DNA of 64,000 nucleotides, taken from NCBI RefSeq assembly GCF_001641265.1, contig NW_020167525.1, forward strand, positions 1,528,501-1,592,500, read 5' to 3'. The notes below the pieces were generated by a model that did no database searches, was not told the origin of the DNA, and saw only the letters and a list, made by a program, of their open reading frames with translations. Below, in pieces: positions 54,757 through 64,000 of the stretch. Made by a program: the position numbers and the translations under genes. Position 1 is the stretch's first letter. Each line of letters begins with the position of its first letter. Source of the stretch: Pseudogymnoascus destructans. Taxonomy: Eukaryota > Ascomycota > Leotiomycetes > Thelebolales > Thelebolaceae.

Positions 54757-56490
54757 GATACCCTCAATCCGACGGCCAGACCGAGAGGCAGAATCAGAAT
54801 ATCGAAGCCTACTTGCAGATCCACTGTAATCAGCACCAAGACAACTGGGTGGAACTCCTCCACTTCGCGGAATTGACCTACAATAACGCCTTCCACGATT
54901 CCATCCAGATGTCGCCAAACCAGGCCCGATACGGCATCAATATAGACCTAAGACAAGGGATCGAGGATGACCCCACCAGAAGGGAAGTGCCAGTCGCGAA
55001 AGATCGCATCAACCTGATCCTAGAATTGCGACAGGAGCTCGAAGAGGCGTGGAAACAGACGAAGGAAGCCCAAATACGAGGCTACAACAAGCTGCACAAG
55101 CCAATGCAGTACGTGGTAGGAGAGAAAGTATGGCTTTCAGCCAAGAATATCAGAACCACCCAGCCAAGTAGGAAGCTTGGGCACTGCTGGCTTGGCCCGT
55201 ATGAGATTACCCAGCGCATCGGTAAGCAGGCTTACCAGTTGAAGCTACCGCCAAGGTATAAGGGGATTCACAACGTGTTCCACGTGTCCTTACTAGAAAG
55301 GTATTGGAAAAACACAGAGGAACCCAACCCTCCACCTAGCCCAGAAATTGTGGACGGTGAGGAAGAATACCAAGTAGAAGCGGTCCTAGACTGTAATGGT
55401 GGGTGCACCAGATGTGAGAATCTAGCCACCCCAAGGAAGGGATGAATTTACTAAGACAACACACTGTCTTAGAAAACAGAGCCAAAGGGTTGTAGCTTAG
55501 ACTATTCCACAACGCAGCAATCAGGTGTGTGATGTAGTGAAGTGGTTCAGACAAGTTGCAACAAATGTTGAGTCTGGGAACTCAGGGGTAAGTCAGAGGT
55601 TAACACCTCACTGACTTTTCAGAAACAAGGAGTAACAAGATGAATGCTTGGAAGCTTGGAAAAGACGTGGAAGTATGTGATAGTCGATTTACTGTATTGT
55701 CTGCTTGCCCTTTCTTAAGGAAAGGGCAATCCTATTTATGCTAAAGGAGTGTAGTTCTCTCATTTTCCAAGACTTTCCATGACTTACCAGGCTTGGTAAC
55801 TGAGTCGACGTAAGAGAATCCCATAGAACCATCTCTTAGGTTCGTAGCCTATAGGAAGTAAAAGGAGGTCCAAGGTCAGAGTACCCCTATAGACAAATTA
55901 TGTCATAGACAAATTATGTCATAGACAAATTATGTCATAACTTAACCAATCTTGTGGGTAACTAAAGAGCGATGACATGTAATGAATCATAGAGGTTCAT
56001 AGGAGCTTTTAGAGTTATCGTTCATGCTCCTAGGCCTCTAGTTGGTAGAGATATGTCATGTGGTAGTATGAGTGATGTCATGTAATGAATCATAGAGGGT
56101 TGTAGAGATATGCTATGTGGTAATATCGGCCCAGTAACTAAGGAGCAATGACATGTAATGAATCATAGATGGTTGTAGCAATCGTTGAGTAGTATTGCTC
56201 TTGTTGTTGGTGTGATAAGCCAAAATATGTATAGTGACTTGTAGGTTTGAGGAGAAGATTTCCAAGTTTGCTCTTGAGTTTGATAGCAAACTGAGTGCAA
56301 CGAATGTCAGTATGACATAGACCACAGGATAATCAAACGAGGCAGGGGCCAGAGAGAGGAATACCTTATTAGATGGGCTGGTTATACAGCCGCAGACGAC
56401 CAATGGGTGCCAAAACATGACGTAGGGCTACCGTTAATCGAGGCATATCACAGGAAGCATGCACAAGGAAGCAAGGATGGGACAACGTAA
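54757..56490 (+). pseudogene. Gypsy-C integrase C-terminus and chromodomain, split by a solo LTR
   Basis: Starts within the core (YPQSDGQTERQNQNIEAYLQ … LLHFAELTYNNAFHDSIQMS), then the GPF/Y-like module (HCWLGPYEITQRIGKQAYQL, NVFHVSLLERYWKN) and a chromodomain that begins EEEYQVEAVLD, is cut by the LTR at 55392, and resumes in frame after 56322 as HRIIKRGRGQREEYLIRWAG, ending at 56490. No mutation other than the insertion and the 5' truncation was seen. Confidence 0.88.
55392..56317 (-). mobile_element. Solo LTR, LTR-A family, 5-bp duplication TAGAC
   Basis: 926-bp min-strand LTR with the family ends, flanked by TAGAC at 55387-55391 and 56318-56322. Contains three tandem ACAAATTATGTCATAG units near 55890-55935, one more than other copies. 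Confidence 0.93.
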
Positions 56491-56520
56491 TGGTATTGGC
56501 CCTACAAACTATGGGAACGA

Positions 56521-56781
56521 TCAATCAGAACCCTGGTCCTCAGATGAGGACGACGACGAGGACTCGGACTCAGGAACGACGGAGCCTTCGAGATCCTCAG
56601 CTTCGTCCTCGACTTCAGGCGAATGATACGGATGGACAGTGCGAGAACGTGATGTGGAGGAGGCGACAACAGAAGGAACAGGCATGGCGGGCGCCTGCGA
56701 CTCGGGAGAGCTGGACATCTGGGCCGCTGGTCGCTTGCGAGGTGTAGTAACTGGAGCCTTCCCCTTCGGCTTGGGAGCCAT
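56521..56781 (-). CDS. Antisense open frame in Gypsy-C
   Basis: 86 codons: MAPKPKGKAPVTTPRKRPAA, then a Ser-rich stretch and an acidic Ser tail (PESESSSSSSSEDQGSD). It lies between integrase and 3' LTR on the opposite strand, the same position as the antisense gene in Gypsy-B. A basic start plus acidic-serine tail is compositionally plausible for a short nuclear protein, but no domain is recognised. Confidence 0.35.
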   Translation of the reverse strand: MAPKPKGKAPVTTPRKRPAAQMSSSPESQAPAMPVPSVVASSTSRSRTVHPYHSPEVEDEAEDLEGSVVPESESSSSSSSEDQGSD

Positions 56782-57181
56782 GATGAGGGTTGGACGATGT
56801 GAGATCTATCCGTAACGATAAGCTCCTGCAATCCAGGTGGAAAGGAAGTGATTACCTTAAAGAAACAAGCAACTGTGTAGGCCCCAAAGGTTGGGACTAA
56901 GATTGAGGGCGAAAGGCGAAGTAAGGTGATGTTGAGGATGAAGGTGGCAGGAAGTTCGATAGGAAGTTTGGAAGGAAGTAGGAGTTTGGCGCGAGACCCA
57001 TAACAAAGGGGGTGGCCGCGGCAACACATAACAAGGGGGGTCACAAGACCAGCCTACCAAGCGCGCACCCAAACAAGCCCACCACCTGGGGCAAAACGAA
57101 AGTCCAAACAAGCCAGGAGGGTACCAAGCCCTACCTGCGAACCTGGGAATTGAGTGCAATTCCCCTAAGAGGGGGGGTAAT

Positions 57182-57426
57182 TGTAAGGCAGGGCCGTCAC
57201 GTGCCCTCACGTGGACGACCCAAGGCGTTGCCCTACTGTGGAGAAACCCTGGTTTACCGAGGGCAAGGGGGTTCCTGGATAAAAGGGGCTGGAGACCTCG
57301 GAAGGAGGCCTCCAGTCAATAGTCGCTGTATATATGTAGACCTATTGTGCTTACTGAATACGATACCTTCCTGCCTCCTGACCTGGTTCCCTGGACTCCC
57401 GTGAGACCTTGGGCTTACGCTTTACA
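57182..57426 (+). repeat. Gypsy-C 3' LTR
   Basis: 245 bp with TGTAA..TTACA ends, preceded by a G-rich polypurine tract. Contains CACGTG twice and a GGATAAAAGGGG TATA-like box. Confidence 0.85.
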
Positions 57427-57555
57427 GTAGGTGACGATGAGCACATTGCAGAGAATCACTTTCGTCATGCAGAGATATCTATTACACAGTGTCCCAAATA
57501 AAACTCAAATACTGTAAAATAGATCCTAGAAAATACTGTATCCTTTCATTCTTAA

Positions 57556-58782
57556 TTAAGACTTCTGTTCCTCCCGCTGAAATCTTTCAACGTTGCTCAC
57601 AAATTGCAGTGCAATGCCTGGTTTCACCCCATGCTTCACCATTAGTTCGGCGACTACCTTTGGGTGCTGCAGAATAGTGTTTAATTCTAGGAACTGATCC
57701 ATTGCAACCTTATTCGCAATCTGCAGCGCACTTCGCCATCTGTCGCTCTCAACTTGTGTCAGGCCCCAGGTACAGTACTCCTCAAGTTTAGCATGTCTAT
57801 CCCCTTCTACGTCCCTGGTATTGCAACCCTCACTATGGGCTGAGGCACGGGTTTTACAATGACGACAGTCAGTTAAGCCATCTGCTTTCTGCTTGCGGCT
57901 ATTATCCAATATGTTTTTGAGAATACTAGACGGAATCTTGATGTCAATATCGACATCCTCTTCTGTCTCCCCTTCCTTCATGTTGTCTTTGATATGACGG
58001 ACAATCTCCTCTAGCTGGCCTGGCAGCAGTCTATGATGGTTTCCACGTTCGTCTGACCAGCAGTGAGGTCCTTGCTTGCAGTATTTGCCTCTGCAACGGT
58101 AATGCTCGTATATTCGGGTCCAAAGACCAGCGTCAGCGGCTCTCTGGAGCTTTTGGGCTTCTGTAGCGCTTTTCTTCTTTTTCTTGCCCTTTGCCATTGT
58201 AGAATCACAAGTAACCTCCTTATAAACAAACTCCATGCTGAAAGCTATCTTCCTCCCCTTGCTAAACAAGTCACTGAGGCTTTCTAGGTGGTTGTCAAGC
58301 TCCTGCCAGTTGATGGCGAGCTTCTTGTATCATTTCGTTAGGCTGCGCTGACGGCTCCGCTCGATAGATATTTCGATAATCGTTTCGTCACACGTATAAA
58401 TATCTCCTGGGAACTTACCCTCGTCTTTCATTTCTTTCATAAGGCTTTCGAGTTGTGCCTGGAATTTAACCTTCCAAAAATCGCTGGGAGCCAAGACGAG
58501 ATCAGGATCTGTGTCTGAACAAACATTCCTAGCTCTGATATTCTCACGTTGGGAGATTTTCCACTGAAAGTCATAGTGGATGCAAATGGGGTTGTTCTTG
58601 TCATACTGCTTGTCGCTTTTCCAACCACTGAGTCGGAGAAGTGGTAGCGCACGTTCACCACTTGGCTGGTCGACTCGTTCGGCGGCTGGGCTGGCTCTGG
58701 GGCTGCCAGAAGTCGAAGCCACGGGGGTACTAATATTTAAAGCATAATCGCCATTTAGCCAGTCAAAATCGATGCTTTCCAT
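57556..58782 (-). pseudogene. Fungal protein of unknown function, one nonsense codon
   Basis: Start chosen at 58782 (MESIDFDWLNGDYALNISTP); 408 aa if the TGA at 58332-58330 (codon 151) is ignored. The frame is otherwise open. Features: a conserved-looking CIHYDFQWKISQRENIRARN block, DLVLAPSDFWKVKFQAQLES, CDETIIEISIERSRQR just before the stop, then after it a basic KKKKK stretch, a Cys/His cluster (YRCRGKYCKQGPHCW), a second CRHC…C cluster and a helical C-terminus (FLELNTILQHPKVVAELMVK). The stop is one C-to-T change from CGA. It resembles hypothetical proteins common in fungal genomes; no function is known to me. The Cys/His clusters suggest metal binding. Confidence 0.65.
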
Positions 58783-58871
58783 GATAGCGTGGCTTCTGAG
58801 TCGACAAATATTGAGGCGAGAAGGCAAGATCGTTGCCACATTGCTTGTCGCCTGTCGTCGGCAAGAGGACA

Positions 58872-58954
58872 CCACGTGGCCATTCCCTCGGGAGTTTCTA
58901 CTGGTTTCTACGGGCTTCCATGAGAGTCCCTCTACAGAACCACAAAATACTTCA
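58872..58954 (-). repeat. Inverted repeat, left arm
   Basis: Reverse complement of 62996-63059 with about 80% matching blocks (TTTTGTGGTTCTGTA.AGGGACTCTCATGG, TAGAAACTCC, CCACGTG). It lies about 90 bp upstream of the unknown gene's start codon. Confidence 0.75.
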
Positions 58955-59429
58955 GTAACTATTTTATCTGGACTGTGAACGAAGCTCACAGTCCGATATG
59001 ACGATTAGGTAATTCATCGCAGACATGTGCAGTGGATCCAATGGCCAAAGCGGATAATGCGCACTGTCAATCCACAGCGGTGCGGGCCGGAGTCCCTCCC
59101 TTAATTGCCACAGGTGTGGCAGAGTGTTGGCAGGGGTGGATGTAAAAGGATTAAGATTACCGTGATGTGGGATGGGACCACCAGAAATGCCAAGCCCTCA
59201 CTCAGCCATGACAAGACTTCCCCATGCTCATGATTTGGCTGCTATCGCATTCTAACTCGGCCTATGTTTACATAACACATCTCAACTGTCGAGGTACCAT
59301 CTATGGCGAATATTCACCGGGAGGGAGTCACACTGCTCTCCGAGAGCAAAGGCGCTAGCGGGGACCAACGCCATCTGAAGTGGTGTTGGTGAAGAAGAGC
59401 AAGAAAGAGACGGACGACAAGAGGCAACG
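58955..59429. other. Region between the unknown gene and the NLR remnant
   Basis: No gene seen. The first domain of the NLR may have started here, but its conserved hydrolase beginning cannot be found. Confidence 0.4.
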
Positions 59430-62400
59430 AGTACCTTTCCACCATCAGATATCTTCTGGCCAGAGGAGTATCTCGTGCCGGACCTTCCCCAGGCTCGAAT
59501 ATGGACGTATGGGTACAACGCAGACGTCATTGGTGGGCTTTTCCAGGCAAACAACCAGAACAGTATTTCACAGCATGGCCGGGACTTCGCTGTCAGGTTG
59601 GAGAGGGATATTGATAATGAGGCATGCCAGGCTGCTCTATATCTCTATAAATAAGCCTAACGAGTGTCCACACAGGATCCGGTTGTGTTCGTGGCGCATA
59701 GTCTTGGTGGAATCATCACGAAAGATGTGAGACCCCACACGTGCAGCTTGAAGGGCCGCAGCTATTGATACACTGATATAGGCACTACATAGATCGGAGA
59801 CAATCTGCAACGGACAAAGCTGATTGTTTTTCTTGGGACGCCACATCGAGGAAGCACGTACGCTGGTTGGGGGGTGATCGCATCAAACTTGGCGAGCATA
59901 GCCCTTCAAGACTCGAACAAACGGCTTGTACAAATGCTTGAAGTCAATGATGAGGTTTTGGAGAATATTCACGAGGAGTTTAAGACTATACTTGCCAAAT
60001 GCGCTATCAAAGTTCACTCATTCCAAGAGGCGAAGGGGATTTCCGGCATGAAAGGTCTAGACAGCAAAGTAAGATACCAGACTGTAACCTATAGAGCTGC
60101 AGTAACTAATATGTAGCACAGGTAGTGGACAACTTTTCCTCGAAGCTCGATCTCGCCAGGGAACAAGAAACGGTGGAGACCATCGACGCAAATCATATGG
60201 AAATGGCTAGATGTAGCAGCAGAGATGATGCGCGTTACCGCCAGATCTGTGGAGTTCTAAAGCAGTTCGTAAGGACCGGACTGCCGAGCAGGGAAACGAA
60301 CTCGGTCAATAACAAGGATAGATTCTGTACGTAACCATGTATCAGTAATGCATTATGCTGCTCATCACTCAGTTTATCCAGCACTCGCCAAACAATTTAT
60401 AGTTCCCTTCTCGCGAGACGAGCACTTTGTTGGTCGAGAAGACACTCTAGGTCAACTAGACTTAGGAGGCCAGCAGGAGGCGCCAAAAAAGCATAGGAGA
60501 CATGCACTAGTCGGTCTTGGAGGAGTTGGGTAGGCCTTTTATCACACCCATCTTCACGGCGGCTAAATGCGCATAGGAAATCTCAAATCGCCATGAGTAT
60601 GCATACCGAGCGCGGAAGCACCGACCGCAAATATCAGTATTCATGCAAGTACCAAGACCCGGTTCAAACAAGCGTATCAAGAGATGGCGGAGAGTCTTGA
60701 GCTTCCAGGGCGAGACGATCCGAAGATTAACGTGCTACGTCTAGTGTATAATTGGCTGTCAGATGAAACTAACAGACAGTGGCATATGATACTGGACAAT
60801 GTCGACGATGGAAGCGTATTTTTTGGGAATAACGATGTCGTCAGGGGCGCCCCTCCGCATGACCAAGCAACCAACCCGCAGCCACCACTGGAGACATTTC
60901 TTCCTCACTCGCGAAACGGATTAATCCTTATCACATCGCGTAACTCGGCTGCGGCCGACAACCTCGTCGACACGTTTGGAAAGCTTGTACCAGTAGAGCC
61001 AATGGAAGAGAAGGACTCGGTTGATTTGCTTAAGGCGAAGATACCAGCAGACAAGTGTTCGGAAGCAGACTTAAAGGAGCTGGCCCAGACACTTGAAGGT
61101 ATTCCACTGGCTATTACGCACGCGATCACAGTATCAGGCACACGGTGATTATGACATGGCAGATTTCGTTCAATCAGATCCAACGGACTGAGTCCGAAGC
61201 TGCAGACCTGCTTGCACTGATCATGTTTGACAGACAAAGTATTCCCGAGCGGCTGCTACATAATAACACAAACCAGTTACTCTTTGAGAATAGTATTGCG
61301 CCACTGCTCAACTTCTCACTGATCCGAGAGCAATCTGGCGGCGGTTCGTTCGAGATGCACCGACTGGTGCAGCTGTCGACCAGGAAGTGGGTAGAGTTGA
61401 ACGGACAGCTAGAGAAATGGCGGGGTGAGGCGATCAAGATTACAGCAAGACTGTTCCCAGATGGAGATTATGAAACGTGGTCTGACTGCCAGAGTCTGCT
61501 TCCTCACGTAAGAACGGTCATGTCGTCCAAAGCGACTGATCAGCAAGATCTGCTACGTGTTGCAGCAATAAATACCAGGTTGGTATTATATGCTAAAAGG
61601 CGAGGCCATCCGCGCTGAGCCTATACTTCAAGAAGCAATAGTGGTAAGGGAGAGGGAGCTCGTGGTCACCCATCCAGACATGCTCACCAGCGTCAGCAAC
61701 CTGGCGTCAGTGCTACAGAGGCAGGGAAGATATGAGGAGGCGGAGTCAATGAACCGACGAGCGCTGGAAGGGAGAGAGAGGGAGCTCGGGGTCACCCATC
61801 CAGACACGCTCACCAGCGTCAGCAACCTGGCGTTAGTGCTACAGAGCCAGGGAAGATATGAGGAGGCGGAGTCAATGAACCGACGAGCGCTGGAAGGGAG
61901 AGAGAGGGAGCTCGGGGTCACCCATCCAGACACGCTCACCAGCGTCAGCAACCTGGCGTTAGTGCTACAGAGCCAGGGAAGATATGAGGAGGCGGAGTCA
62001 ATGAACCGACGAGCGCTGGAAGGGAGAGAGAGGGAGCTCGGGGTCACCCATCCAGACACGCTCACCAGCGTCAGCAACCTGGCGTTAGTGCTACAGAGCC
62101 AGGGAAGATATGAGGAGGCGGAGTCGATGAACCGACGAGCGCTGTAAGGGAGAGAGAGGGAGCTCGGGGTCACCCATCCAGACACGCTCACCAGCGTGAG
62201 CGACCTTGCGTTACTGCTACAGAGGCAGGGAAGATATGAGGAGGCGGAGTCCGACGAGCGCTGGAAGGGTATGAGAGGGAGCTCGGGGCCAGCCATCCAG
62301 ACACGCTCACCAGCGTGTACTGCTTGGCTTTCCTTCTAGATTCCCAGCAACGTTATGAGCCTGCCGCGGAACTCTATCAGAGAGCATGCAACGGCTATGA

Positions 62401-62515
62401 AATTGCCCTTGGCCAAGATCATCCAACTACATTAGCATGTAGAAGGCACTATTTCTGCTTACTCGAAGAGCATAGCGGGACTCAAAGCATGTTAAGTGCG
62501 AAGATAGCCTCGTGA
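59430..62515 (+). pseudogene. NLR-type gene: serine esterase, NB-ARC, TPR
   Basis: Architecture of fungal STAND/NLR receptors linked to non-self recognition. Seen in order: an alpha/beta-hydrolase (DIFWPEEYLVPDLPQARIWT, nucleophile elbow VAHSLGGIITKD at about 59690, FLGTPHRGSTYAGWG); a linker; NB-ARC with FVGRED and the P-loop LVGLGGVG|KSQIA split by an intron at 60530-60576; Walker B-like HMILDNVDD; LILITSRN; GIPLAITHA; a winged-helix-like part (MHRLVQLSTRKW); and kinesin-light-chain-type TPRs. Breaks: frameshifts near 60593 and 60647, an apparent deletion of about 40 residues near 61143, a one-base insertion near 61575, TAA at 62145 and a small deletion at 62250. A GC-AG intron (59622-59675) is possible. 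N-terminus missing. Confidence 0.85.
61623..62252 (+). repeat. Near-identical 126-bp TPR-coding repeats
   Basis: Units start at 61749, 61875, 62001 and 62127, with a diverged one before. Units 2-4 are nearly identical. Each encodes a 42-residue kinesin-light-chain-type TPR (…THPDTLTSVSNLALVLQ…GRYEEAESMNRRAL). Such internal homogeneity is typical of repeat domains in fungal NLRs undergoing unequal exchange. Confidence 0.92.
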
Positions 62516-63274
62516 AGAGTGGTTAGACCATTATTAAACGGAATGACTTAAGGATGTACTGCATGTGTATAATTCACGTTAGTAATTTTATAGGTTATGT
62601 CCGTGGAGATCTATGTGGACTTGCAGTGCTACAAAATGTCCCAAGTTTTTTCTCTATTATTCCCACCCACCTCCAAGGTTTGAGCCCTGATTAAATCCTT
62701 ACAACTTGTTCCTTTATCTTCGAGATGTTGGACCACTCATTAAAGTTAATTTGCAAGACAATCCGTGATGAGATGACGTCATCCTTGTCATGGGATTTAA
62801 AAGTCCCGCTATAGAATTGAAGTGAAGTAATCGAACCCAAGGTATAAATTGCAAGTGGCGACTATAGTTGGGTCACAGGGTCAGAACAGCCATTTCACAA
62901 GTATTGAGCTTCTTGTCAGGTATTATGTCATGGATTAGGCGGTGCTGGGAGGGACCGAGGTTTGGGGCCATGATGCTGTACAAATTTAAGGTACATGAAG
63001 CATTTTGTGGTTCTGTAAAGGGACTCTCATGGGTAGAAACTCCATGTAAAAGCCACGTGCCCTGGACAAGTCGGGCAAGGGCCAGTAGTGGTGGGGTGAG
63101 CCGCCGATTCTACCTCACTCGGTACGTACTTCCTTCGGTACCTCCACGGTACATGTATTTGCGAAGCCACAACAAGCCACAGACTTACCCTGCAGCCTAT
63201 AAATAAATTTAAGTATAAATTTAGCGACACTTAATTCGCCTTCTACTGTATTTACTTTTCGTTTATGCTAAATA
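62516..63274. other. Region between the NLR remnant and the right-hand transposon
   Basis: Holds the right arm of the inverted repeat and no recognisable gene. Short frames here have no family content. Confidence 0.45.
62996..63059 (+). repeat. Inverted repeat, right arm
   Basis: Partner of 58872-58954; the arms enclose 4.0 kb containing the NLR remnant. It is shorter by about 19 bp because of one internal gap. Confidence 0.75.
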
Positions 63275-64000
63275 CAGTCAAACCCTTGTTAAGACGATGG
63301 CATCCGTAGCAAGCATTTCCATCATCTTATCATATATATCGTTATATAGAGTAATATTATGTAAACCACCTATCTAACGTAACCTGCTGCTGTGACTGTG
63401 CTCGAATAGCCTCAATGGCTGTTTGCAGCCACTCTAGTGCCCGTATATGCCCCGTAGTAAGAGCATCCTGGCCTTCAGAATACTCAATCAGTATCTGGAG
63501 GGCATCCTGGGCCTCCTTTGCCGTAGGCGCAGGCTGCTCAGGCTGCTCCTCCTCTTCGTCATCATTTTGAGAGTTCTGATGCCCAAGTTGCCCCTCTATT
63601 ATCTCCTCAAGTAGTTCTTCATCGGTAGTCTGTCCTTCCACTGCTCTAGCCTCTTCCACAGGGTTTAGAAAGTTCGAAATAGCCATTGAGTCTGTAATTG
63701 ATGCTGTAGTTATCGCTTGGTTGTAGAGTTCTTGTATTCCAGTAGGCATCGTTATTGTTGGAAGGCTAATTGGATTTGAAACAAGTGTAGATTTCCGGAA
63801 GCAGTTGTATATCGTAGTGTTTGAAACTTTTGTATTCCAAGCACGAATAATCCAGCGAAGAGCGAGTCGAAGATTCATAAGTTTCTGTGGATCTTGATTT
63901 GAATCAATAGTGTCGATTATAAACTGAAGCCAATGTTGTCGATAATAAGCTTTAACATTTTGAATAATTCCTTGATCAAGAGGCTGGAAACGACTGGTAC
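63275..64000 (-). mobile_element. pogo/Tigger-like transposon, continues past the right edge
   Basis: Begins CAGTCAAACCCTTGTTAAGA directly after TA (63273-63274), the tip and target site expected for Tc1/mariner-pogo elements. Contains the 3' end of a transposase gene. The other end lies outside the window. Confidence 0.75.
63357..64000 (-). CDS. pogo/Tigger-type transposase, C-terminal part
   Basis: Frame open from the right edge to 63357. It starts TSRFQPLDQGIIQNVKAYYR, where QPLDQG carries the third catalytic aspartate of the DDE_1 domain, then a helical stretch (LALRWIIRAWNTKVSNTTIY), an acidic linker (EEIIEGQLG … NDDEEEEQPE) and a C-terminus ending QVTLDRWFT. It differs from the pogo-like element at 16 kb, so it is a separate family. 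No break within the visible part; the N-terminal DNA-binding domain and first two catalytic residues lie outside. Confidence 0.85.
   Translation of the reverse strand, partial: TSRFQPLDQGIIQNVKAYYRQHWLQFIIDTIDSNQDPQKLMNLRLALRWIIRAWNTKVSNTTIYNCFRKSTLVSNPISLPTITMPTGIQELYNQAITTASITDSMAISNFLNPVEEARAVEGQTTDEELLEEIIEGQLGHQNSQNDDEEEEQPEQPAPTAKEAQDALQILIEYSEGQDALTTGHIRALEWLQTAIEAIRAQSQQQVTLDRWFT

Larger units (their letters stand above)
54757..57426 (+). mobile_element. Gypsy-C: 5'-truncated Ty3/Gypsy element
   Basis: Contains the integrase C-terminal half, chromodomain, an antisense open frame, a hairpin GGGAATTG-AGTG-CAATTCCC (57145-57164), a polypurine tract (about 57167-57178) and a 3' LTR of 245 bp (57182-57426; TGTAAGGCAGG … GCTTTACA). 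Everything upstream of the integrase core is missing. An LTR-A solo LTR is inserted at 55392-56317. Confidence 0.85.

Noticed and set aside
61623..62252. Regular repeats resembling a CRISPR-like array
   Set aside because: The 126-bp units are contiguous, keep one reading frame and encode TPR motifs; there are no spacers, and the genome is eukaryotic.
61628..62296. 222-codon open frame on the minus strand across the TPR repeats
   Set aside because: It is the antisense shadow of the repeat units; its repeats mirror theirs and it has no recognisable domain.
57427..63275. A Starship giant transposon around the NLR remnant
   Set aside because: No DUF3435 tyrosine-recombinase captain gene is visible, and the NLR alone is not diagnostic.

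Overview
The window is nuclear DNA of a filamentous ascomycete (Pezizomycotina). Genes carry short 45-75 bp introns with GTAAGT-type donors and CTAAC branch points. The conserved genes have typical Pezizomycotina architecture: a Spc7 kinetochore scaffold, 40S protein S11, Mediator subunit 8, a PQ-loop MPDU1 protein, folylpolyglutamate synthases and a long-chain alcohol oxidase. No species can be named from the sequence.

Layout. 1-13 kb is a housekeeping block: two divergently transcribed folylpolyglutamate-synthase paralogues with an intron-containing tRNA-Glu between them, a complete hAT transposon with a perfect 8-bp target duplication, then spc7 and rps11 sharing a short divergent promoter. 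13-22 kb is decaying sequence: a broken FAD monooxygenase, a pogo-like transposon with one nonsense codon, solo LTRs, and a Zn2Cys6 regulator pseudogene split by a small LTR-like insertion. 22.5-24.8 kb holds an intact alcohol oxidase. 25-32 kb is a patchwork of LTRs, Helitron fragments, a spliced DUF3716-type zinc-binding gene and a 9-bp minisatellite. 32.4-34.5 kb has a small chromodomain gene and the MPDU1 gene.

34.9-46.8 kb is one Ty3/Gypsy retrotransposon (here Gypsy-B, minus strand; LTRs identical by eye, 5-bp duplication CCACC). It lies between the MPDU1 and MED8 genes, ending 91 bp before the MED8 start codon. It carries a second retrotransposon (Gypsy-A), which contains an internal inversion, and a spliced zinc-binding gene on the opposite strand between integrase and LTR. 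47-49.9 kb is MED8 plus a convergent FAD monooxygenase. 50-54 kb has a copia-type LTR, a possible tRNA-derived SINE, an aminoglycoside-phosphotransferase-like gene in two frames and a small alanine/lysine-rich protein gene. 54.7-57.4 kb is the 3' part of a third Gypsy element (Gypsy-C) with a solo LTR inserted in its chromodomain. 57.5-63 kb holds a nonsense-interrupted gene of unknown function and an NLR-type pseudogene (esterase, NB-ARC, near-identical TPRs), bracketed by inverted repeats. A pogo/Tigger-like element runs off the right edge.

Roughly half of the window is mobile-element sequence. One LTR family (LTR-A, about 0.9 kb) occurs six times, three times as clean solo LTRs with 5-bp duplications, and has broken other genes or elements. 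Several disabling mutations are C-to-T or G-to-A nonsense changes, which would fit repeat-induced point mutation or plain deamination. All boundaries and splice sites were read by eye.
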